DNA from: RGIG5579 sp045590715
Lineage (GTDB): Bacteria > Bacillota > Clostridia > Oscillospirales > SIG627
Direction of reading: 5' to 3'
NCBI GenBank assembly: GCA_045590715.1
Contig: JAZNRO010000066.1
Location: 1-16,670, forward strand
Length of the DNA: 16,670 nt
Below the pieces are notes generated by a model that was given only the letters and a program-made list of their open reading frames with translations, had not been told where the DNA came from and made no database searches. Below, piece by piece: positions 11,983 to 16,670 of the stretch (within the stretch, counting starts at the first letter, position 1; every line of letters starts with the position of its first letter). A program made the translations under genes and the position numbers.

Positions 11983-12010
11983 AAAAAAAGATGCGCCCAG
12001 CGCATCTTTT
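11983..12010 (-). terminator. Terminator of the PHP gene pair
   Basis: Read on the minus strand: stem AAAAGATGCGC (12000-12010) / GCGCATCTTTT (11986-11996), loop TGG, followed by more T. It begins at the stop codon of the second PHP gene. Confidence 0.88.
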
Positions 12011-12930
12011 TATCCGTATACTCTGTTTTTCAGTTTTTCATACTCTTCTTTGGTCACGCCGAATTTCCCCAAAGGGACACAGCGGGGAGGATTCTCTTTT
12101 CCGGGCACGTAAGGGGCATAGCCCTCCATATAACCGTGATGATCCGTACCGCCGCTGATATAAAGGGGGTACTTCTCCGCAAGAGATAAGATCATCTCCC
12201 GGGTTTCAGCATCATTCTGGGGGTGCCACAGTTCAATTCCCCCAATTCCCATTTTGATAAGAGGCTCCATATACGCCTGCCGGTCCTGGTAACCGGGATG
12301 AGCCATAATGGAAACACCGCCGGCATTTTTCACCGCAGAAATAATATCCTCGATCTTGGGAGGATCATAGGGAAGCGGAATGGGTACCTTTTCTTTGGAG
12401 AAATTCTCCTTTACAAAGTCCGCTTTTTCCTCTTTCTTTAAAAGGCCCATTTCGATCATGGTCCGGGCAACGTGATTGTGAAAAAGAAAATCAATTCCTT
12501 CATTTCTCTTTAAAACGTCGTCCCAGGTAATGCCCCGAATGGTGCCCCGCTGTACGCCAAGGTCAAACCTTGTCTTTACCGGGTAGGTATTTCTCTTCTT
12601 CACGTAAGATAAAAGATCTTTCATCTCTTCCGTTTCCGGATCGAAATCAAAAGCGGTAATATGAAAAGGAACGCCGAAAGCAAAGCCGTAAAATTCCGCG
12701 CCCAGAATAAACTCTACGCCGAATTCCCGGCATGCCTCTTTGCACTCCCGCCATCCGCCCACCGTATCGTGGTCCGTGATACCGAAGGCCCGAAAGCCTT
12801 CCTCCACCCCAAGGCGGATCACCTCGCGAACGGGGCGCATATTATCGGAATGCTCCGTATGAAAATGAAGATTTGCAAACTTCTTTTCGTATGGTTCTTC
12901 TCCGGGAATCTCTTCCAAAAGAGTATTCAT
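12010..12930 (-). CDS. PHP-domain metal-dependent phosphoesterase, second of a tandem pair
   Basis: A 306-residue single-domain PHP protein of the TrpH/YciV-like type. The metal ligands are in order: NLHFHTEHSDN at 20-30, ITDHDT, GAEFYG (glutamate), NHVAR, MAHPGYQ and the closing GGTDHHG, so a trinuclear centre looks intact. The usual HSDG reads HSDN here. Relatives hydrolyse phosphate from 3',5'-nucleotide bisphosphates or act as 5'-3' exonucleases on short RNA; the substrate here is not known. Its ATG directly follows the TAA of the upstream paralogue with no spacer and no clear ribosome binding site, so it probably depends on ribosomes finishing the first gene. It resembles that gene along its full length, including RGTIRGITWDDV, and arose by tandem duplication. 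Confidence 0.88.
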   Translation of the reverse strand: MNTLLEEIPGEEPYEKKFANLHFHTEHSDNMRPVREVIRLGVEEGFRAFGITDHDTVGGWRECKEACREFGVEFILGAEFYGFAFGVPFHITAFDFDPETEEMKDLLSYVKKRNTYPVKTRFDLGVQRGTIRGITWDDVLKRNEGIDFLFHNHVARTMIEMGLLKKEEKADFVKENFSKEKVPIPLPYDPPKIEDIISAVKNAGGVSIMAHPGYQDRQAYMEPLIKMGIGGIELWHPQNDAETREMILSLAEKYPLYISGGTDHHGYMEGYAPYVPGKENPPRCVPLGKFGVTKEEYEKLKNRVYG

Positions 12931-13833
12931 TTAGCGGTAAATACGTTTCTGAATGTTTCTGAAGTCTACTTCTCTTGCTCCGTATTTCAGAGAAGGAATA
13001 TAGTGGGGACCCTCTTCCACGGGACCGTCAAAGAAGGCGTACTGGCCGCCCATCAGGCCGGAATGGTCCGTGCCGCCGGAAACGTAAAGACCGAGGTTCT
13101 CGCATTTCTTATAAAGCTCGTCAAAAATGCCTTCGCCCAGTTCCACGTTATCGGGGTGCTGTACCTCAACGCCGTCAAAGCCCAGTTCCAGAAGCTCATC
13201 AAAATAGCGGTAAGCATTCTGATAGCCGGGGTGAGCGAAAATTACGATACCGCCGCTGGAATGGATCAGATCAAAGACCTGCTGAACGCTCCAGGGCTTA
13301 TAGGGGTTATCGAAAGGAGCGCGGAAACCGTAGTTTACACGGAAAAATTCGTCGTAATCTTTGTCGGTAGCAAGGCCCTTTTTCTTCATGGTGCGGAATA
13401 CGTGGTCGTTTACCAGAGTGGTAACGCCCGGGTTATCTGCCACTACTTCGTCCCAGGTAATGCCTTTGATGGTTCCTCTCTCCAGACCCAGATCAAAAAA
13501 TCCTTTGGTAATGGTGAGCCAGCGCTTATTGGAATAGTCCTGGTACTCCAGCATATTGGGATGATTGGGGTCGAAATCCATTCCTACGATGTGGAAAGGA
13601 ATATCGCCCAGTTTACAGTAAAATTCACAACCGGTAAGAAATTCCAGGCCCTCTTTTTCACAAGCGGCCTTCATTTCGCCAAGACCGGTATTGGTATCGT
13701 GGTCGGTCAGACACAGTGCGCCGTAGCCCTCTTCTTTTGCAATTTTTGCAAGGGTCTCGGGGGTGTCAATGCCGTCGGAATGCGTGGAATGAAAGTGCAG
13801 GTTCGCATACATTTTTTCAAAAGTTTCTGCCAT
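12931..13833 (-). CDS. PHP-domain metal-dependent phosphoesterase, first of a tandem pair
   Basis: A 300-residue PHP protein with all canonical motifs: NLHFHSTHSDG at 11-21, LTDHDT at 42-47, GCEFYC, NDHVFRT, FAHPGYQ and GGTDHSG. The insert IPFHIVGMDFDP is typical of this phosphoesterase branch. The likely activity is phosphate-ester hydrolysis with two or three bound metals; TrpH/RnaAM-type nucleotide or small-RNA phosphatase activity is the best guess. The start at 13833 has AAAGGAGG six bases upstream and a good promoter at 13870-13899. It is followed without a gap by its paralogue. A long opposite-strand open frame over this region (12661-13866) is a shadow of the two genes. Confidence 0.9.
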   Translation of the reverse strand: MAETFEKMYANLHFHSTHSDGIDTPETLAKIAKEEGYGALCLTDHDTNTGLGEMKAACEKEGLEFLTGCEFYCKLGDIPFHIVGMDFDPNHPNMLEYQDYSNKRWLTITKGFFDLGLERGTIKGITWDEVVADNPGVTTLVNDHVFRTMKKKGLATDKDYDEFFRVNYGFRAPFDNPYKPWSVQQVFDLIHSSGGIVIFAHPGYQNAYRYFDELLELGFDGVEVQHPDNVELGEGIFDELYKKCENLGLYVSGGTDHSGLMGGQYAFFDGPVEEGPHYIPSLKYGAREVDFRNIQKRIYR

Positions 13834-13869
13834 ATTTTCCTCCTTTGGATCTATTTGATCCTTTGAGAA

Positions 13870-13899
13870 ATATTACCATATTCTTTTTGCCCTTGTCAA
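13870..13899 (-). promoter_or_regulatory. Promoter of the PHP gene pair
   Basis: On the minus strand perfect TTGACA (13894-13899), 18-base spacer, TAATAT (13870-13875) with TG one base ahead. It lies 36 bases before the first ATG and just after the aromatic operon terminator. Confidence 0.78.
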
Positions 13900-13917
13900 G
13901 GATTCTTAATCCTTTTG

Positions 13918-13949
13918 CAAAAAGAAAAAAGGGCAAAAATGCCCTTTTT
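13918..13949 (-). terminator. Terminator of the aromatic amino acid operon
   Basis: Read on the minus strand: stem AAAAAGGGCA (13940-13949) / TGCCCTTTTT (13926-13935), loop TTTT, then further T. It starts two bases after the DAHP synthase stop codon. Confidence 0.88.
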
Positions 13950-13950
13950 C

Positions 13951-14976
13951 TCATATAAGCGATGATGCGATATCTAAAATCAGGTCCCGGGACTTTTCCC
14001 AGCCCAAACAAGGGTCGGTAATGGACTTACCAAAGGTGTTTTCTCCTACCTTTTGGGCGCCGTCCTCAAGGTAACTTTCGATCATCAGTCCCTTGACCAG
14101 CTTTCGGATATCCTTGTTTTGATTACAGCTATGTACCACGTCTTTTGCAATGCGGATCTGCTCTAAATACTGTTTTCCGGAGTTTGCGTGGTTGGTATCT
14201 ACGATCACGGAAGGATAGGAAAGTTTCGTTTCACCGTAAAGCTGACAAAGAGAAGCAAGATCTTCGTAGTGATAATTTGAAACATTCTTTCCGGTAAAAT
14301 CAATATACCCTCTTAAAATGGCGTGGGCGTAAGGATTTCCGTCGCTATGTACTTCCCAGCCTCTGTAAAGGAAGGTGTGTCCGCACTGGGCGGCGTGAAT
14401 GGAATTCATCATTACGTGCATATCGCCCCCGGTAGGATTTTTCATTCCCACCGGCACGTCCATTCCGCTGGCGGTCAGTCTGTGCTGCTGGTTTTCCACC
14501 GATCTTGCACCAATGGCAATATAGGCCAGAAGATCGGAAAGATACCGGTGATTTTCCGGGTAAAGCATTTCATCGGCACAAACAAAACCGTAATCCGTAA
14601 GGGCAGCAAGATGCAATTTCCGAATAGCCGTAATTCCTTTCAGCATATCGGGACGGGATGCGGGGTCCGGCTGATGGAGCATCCCTTTGTACCCTTCCCC
14701 GGTGGTACGGGGCTTATTGGTATAAACTCTGGGAACAATGAGGATCTTATCCTTTACCTCTTCCTGCACCCGAGCAAGACGTTCCATATAAGAAAGCACC
14801 GCCTGTGCATTATCCGCAGAGCAAGGGCCGATGATCAGAACAAATTTATCACTATCTCCCCGAAAGATCTTTTTCAGTTCCGAAATTTTTTCTTCCCGCA
14901 GTTTTGCAGAAGCGGGAGGAACGGGAAACTGTTCTTTCAGTTCCTTGGGGATAGGAAGTTTTCGGATAAAATTCAT
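13951..14976 (-). CDS. aroF: 3-deoxy-7-phosphoheptulonate (DAHP) synthase, class I AroF/G/H type
   Basis: A 341-residue class I-alpha enzyme condensing phosphoenolpyruvate with erythrose 4-phosphate, the entry step of the shikimate pathway. Motifs: IGPCSADN from 49 (GPCS metal-site motif), KPRTTGEGYKG at 88-98 (substrate binding), ENQQHR at 161-166, DTNHANSGK at 260-268 and SITDPCLGWE near the C-terminus. The N-terminal 45 residues form the extension that in E. coli enzymes carries feedback binding; which amino acid inhibits this one cannot be read safely, but co-transcription with tyrA favours tyrosine. GGAGAAGG precedes the ATG at 14976, which overlaps tyrA's stop in ATGA. The symbol aroF is by analogy; aroG or aroH would be equally valid. 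Confidence 0.94.
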   Translation of the reverse strand: MNFIRKLPIPKELKEQFPVPPASAKLREEKISELKKIFRGDSDKFVLIIGPCSADNAQAVLSYMERLARVQEEVKDKILIVPRVYTNKPRTTGEGYKGMLHQPDPASRPDMLKGITAIRKLHLAALTDYGFVCADEMLYPENHRYLSDLLAYIAIGARSVENQQHRLTASGMDVPVGMKNPTGGDMHVMMNSIHAAQCGHTFLYRGWEVHSDGNPYAHAILRGYIDFTGKNVSNYHYEDLASLCQLYGETKLSYPSVIVDTNHANSGKQYLEQIRIAKDVVHSCNQNKDIRKLVKGLMIESYLEDGAQKVGENTFGKSITDPCLGWEKSRDLILDIASSLI

Positions 14977-15848
14977 TTTCCTTCTCCTTTTTTATCAAAA
15001 AGCGCACGGCGATGGGTAGAAAGCCGCATCATTTCCTTCATTTCTTCTACGTCTTCTTCCAAAATGGTCTTTTTCAGTTTCATAAAGCTCTCTTCAAATT
15101 TTTCCATCTGGGAAAGAAGCATTTCTTTATTTAATAAAAACAGTTCCGACCACATATCCTCGTTTATCCGGGCAATACGGGTCAGGTCCCGGAAGGAGTC
15201 ACCGGTATAGTCTACCAGTCCCTCATCTTCCGTAGCGCACATCAAAGACACCGCAATACAGTGGGTCAGCTGGGAAAGAAAAGCGATCATTTCATCGTGC
15301 TTTTCCGGATCCAAAACGGAAATTTTCCGAAATCCCAACTCTCTTCCCAGTTCCTTGCACAGTTCTATACCGGATTTCGTGTTTTTCTCCGTGGGTACCA
15401 CAATGTAGTTTGCCCCAAGAAAGATCTTCTCGTCGCTGTTTTCCACACCGCCCACTTCTTTTCCTGCCATGGGGTGAGCCGCAATGAATTCTACCCCTTC
15501 CGGCAAAAGGGACTGGATCTCATAAACGATACCGCTTTTCACACCCGTAACGTCCGTTAAAACGGCGCCGGGAGAGAAAAGATGACCGTTCATTTTCAGC
15601 CACTCTTTTAATACCCCGGGATAAAGGGCAAAGACCGTAAGATCGCTTTCTTTTAAAAATTCTTCCTTTACGTCTACACTGCCCGCATCAATAATTCCAT
15701 TTTCCAGGGCGTATTTGATGGAAGATTCCTTCTTCTCAATGGCCCAGACCGTATAGCCTTTTTTCTTCAGTGCTCTGGCGTAGCTGCCGCCCAAAAGACC
15801 AAGGCCCACAATGAGGATTTTAATTTTTTGATTTTGATTTAATTTCAT
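14973..15848 (-). CDS. tyrA: Prephenate dehydrogenase
   Basis: A 291-residue protein oxidatively decarboxylating prephenate to 4-hydroxyphenylpyruvate, the tyrosine branch. The NAD(P) loop is VGLGLLGGSYARALKKKGY (GLGLLGG at 15-21). AAHPMAGKEVGGVENS holds the conserved His125, LTHCIAVSL holds His196, and GDSFRDLTRIARINEDMWSELFLLN is the family dimer and substrate signature. It ends after the dehydrogenase domain: no chorismate mutase or ACT domain is fused, so feedback through an ACT domain is not expected. The start codon at 15848 overlaps the aroA stop (TAATG) with only a weak GAAGTGA upstream, so translation probably depends on aroA. It is followed by DAHP synthase with a four-base overlap. 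Confidence 0.94.
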   Translation of the reverse strand: MKLNQNQKIKILIVGLGLLGGSYARALKKKGYTVWAIEKKESSIKYALENGIIDAGSVDVKEEFLKESDLTVFALYPGVLKEWLKMNGHLFSPGAVLTDVTGVKSGIVYEIQSLLPEGVEFIAAHPMAGKEVGGVENSDEKIFLGANYIVVPTEKNTKSGIELCKELGRELGFRKISVLDPEKHDEMIAFLSQLTHCIAVSLMCATEDEGLVDYTGDSFRDLTRIARINEDMWSELFLLNKEMLLSQMEKFEESFMKLKKTILEEDVEEMKEMMRLSTHRRALFDKKGEGK

Positions 15849-16670
15849 TAAAAATTCACTTCGATTCCTAGTTTTCTAATATCTTCAAAAAATTGAGGAT
15901 AACTTTTTTTCACGCACTCTGCCCCCCGGATCTCACCGCCTACTTTGGATAAAAGAATGGACAAAGCCATGGCGATTCTATGATCGTTATGAGAGAAAAG
16001 GGACTCCGCCGGTTTTTTCACCTTACCGCCGGGGACCAGGATCCTGTCTTCTTCTACCAGAACCGATACCCCGCATTTTAAAAGTTCCTCTGCCATCGCT
16101 CGGCCTCTATCACTTTCTTTCATGGCAAGTCTTTTGGTAGAGGTAAGCTCTGCCCCGTGGAAAAGAGCGGCAAAGGCCATGAGAACCGGTCCCAGATCCG
16201 GACAGTTTTTGATATCAAGGGTGCAAAAAGATTTGCTTAAAGCTTCAAAATAATTTTGATAGACCCCATCTCCCTGAAGAGAGTTTTCCGGCATTCCGGA
16301 AAGGGTCACCTTACCGCCAAGGAAGGAAAAGGCTTCCATAAAAGCAGCGTTGGAAAGATCCGCTTCCACCCGGTATTCCCCGGCCTGATAATTTTGACCG
16401 CCGGGAATCAAATACCCTTCTTCCGTAGTCTTTATTTCCACACCGAATTCCTTCATCACCGAAAGGGTAAGGTCCACGTAAGATCGGCTTTCAAACTGGC
16501 CCGTAACAGAAAGGGCGCTATCCCCCGGTAAAAGGGAAAGGGCAAATAAAAGTCCCGTAATAAACTGGCTGGAGATATTGCCGGGTACACGGTAATTTCC
16601 TGCAGAAAGACTGCCGGAAACGGTAAGAGAATTTTCCTTTTTCTCAAATACAAAGCCCTTTTCCCGGCAG
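15848..16670 (-). CDS. aroA: 3-phosphoshikimate 1-carboxyvinyltransferase (EPSP synthase), 5' end outside the window
   Basis: The C-terminal 273 residues of EPSP synthase, joining shikimate 3-phosphate and phosphoenolpyruvate. The frame is open to the window edge, so the start lies beyond 16670; an internal ATG at 16477 is not the start. Visible motifs are GNISSQFITGLLFAL and SYVDLTLSVM (shikimate-phosphate site), VEADLSNAAF, NCPDLGPVLMAFAALF (catalytic aspartate region), LAMKESDRGRAMAEEL and HNDHRIAMALSIL with the conserved DHR. The N-terminal residues that decide glyphosate sensitivity (the GN-T-R loop) are outside the window, so class I or II cannot be settled. It is upstream of tyrA and DAHP synthase in the same overlapping operon. 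Confidence 0.94.
   Translation of the reverse strand, partial: CREKGFVFEKKENSLTVSGSLSAGNYRVPGNISSQFITGLLFALSLLPGDSALSVTGQFESRSYVDLTLSVMKEFGVEIKTTEEGYLIPGGQNYQAGEYRVEADLSNAAFMEAFSFLGGKVTLSGMPENSLQGDGVYQNYFEALSKSFCTLDIKNCPDLGPVLMAFAALFHGAELTSTKRLAMKESDRGRAMAEELLKCGVSVLVEEDRILVPGGKVKKPAESLFSHNDHRIAMALSILLSKVGGEIRGAECVKKSYPQFFEDIRKLGIEVNF

Noticed and set aside
12661..13866. A 401-codon open frame on the plus strand.
   Set aside because: It is fully antisense to the two PHP genes, which carry all PHP metal motifs and ribosome binding sites on the minus strand. The plus-strand product has no family-like motifs and no ribosome binding site.
14323..15210. A 295-codon plus-strand open frame.
   Set aside because: It is antisense to DAHP synthase and tyrA, both of which are unmistakable.
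16456..16653. A 65-codon minus-strand frame near the right edge.
   Set aside because: It overlaps aroA in another frame; the EPSP synthase motifs continue uninterrupted to the window edge in the aroA frame.
1..16670. CRISPR arrays, tRNA or rRNA genes, insertion sequences, integrase genes.
   Set aside because: No spaced repeat array, cloverleaf with CCA-type acceptor arm, rRNA-like sequence, transposase or recombinase motif was seen by eye on either strand. A covariance-model scan would be needed to exclude small RNAs.

Overview
The window looks like chromosome from a spore-forming member of the Clostridia, most like a Lachnospiraceae-type Firmicute. Pointers are strong AGGAGG-type ribosome binding sites, short intergenic gaps with U-tailed hairpin terminators, consensus TTGACA/TATAAT promoters, a TPP riboswitch ahead of an ECF-type thiamine S-component, and a dpaA-dpaB pair (dipicolinate synthase, a spore-core enzyme) behind a sigma-K-like promoter. 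The taxonomy is inferred; there is no rRNA gene to confirm it.

Layout. (1) 1-707: an AT-rich two-gene cassette, a Cro/C1-type regulator diverging from a YspA-like SLOG protein, bounded on both sides by the same terminator sequence. (2) 720-4554, minus strand: a tight operon of a PIG3-type quinone oxidoreductase, a second medium-chain dehydrogenase, a Gfo/Idh/MocA oxidoreductase and an AraC regulator. (3) 4761-5051: a small ABM-fold monooxygenase. (4) 5111-5905, minus: a short epoxyqueuosine-reductase-like Fe-S protein. (5) 5952-9186: the most unusual part. A phage-type terminase large subunit (5952-7319, minus) and a terminase small subunit (8791-9186, minus) are separated by a TPP riboswitch-thiT-thiN operon on the plus strand, with no other phage gene visible. 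(6) 9337-10080: an unassigned six-helix membrane protein with an acidic tail. (7) 10180-11523: dpaA-dpaB. (8) 11566-11980: a decayed AEC-family transporter. (9) 12010-13833, minus: two tandem paralogous PHP phosphoesterases. (10) 13951-16670, minus: aroA (cut by the window edge)-tyrA-DAHP synthase, an overlapping aromatic amino acid operon.

How the genes work together. DAHP synthase, EPSP synthase and prephenate dehydrogenase supply the first step, a late common-pathway step and the tyrosine branch. ThiT imports thiamine and ThiN pyrophosphorylates it to TPP, which shuts the operon through the riboswitch. DpaA and DpaB turn a lysine-pathway intermediate into dipicolinate in the mother cell. 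The redox operon probably acts on a sugar- or polyol-like substrate sensed by its AraC protein. The two places that look least like ordinary chromosome are the split terminase pair and the terminator-flanked XRE/SLOG cassette.
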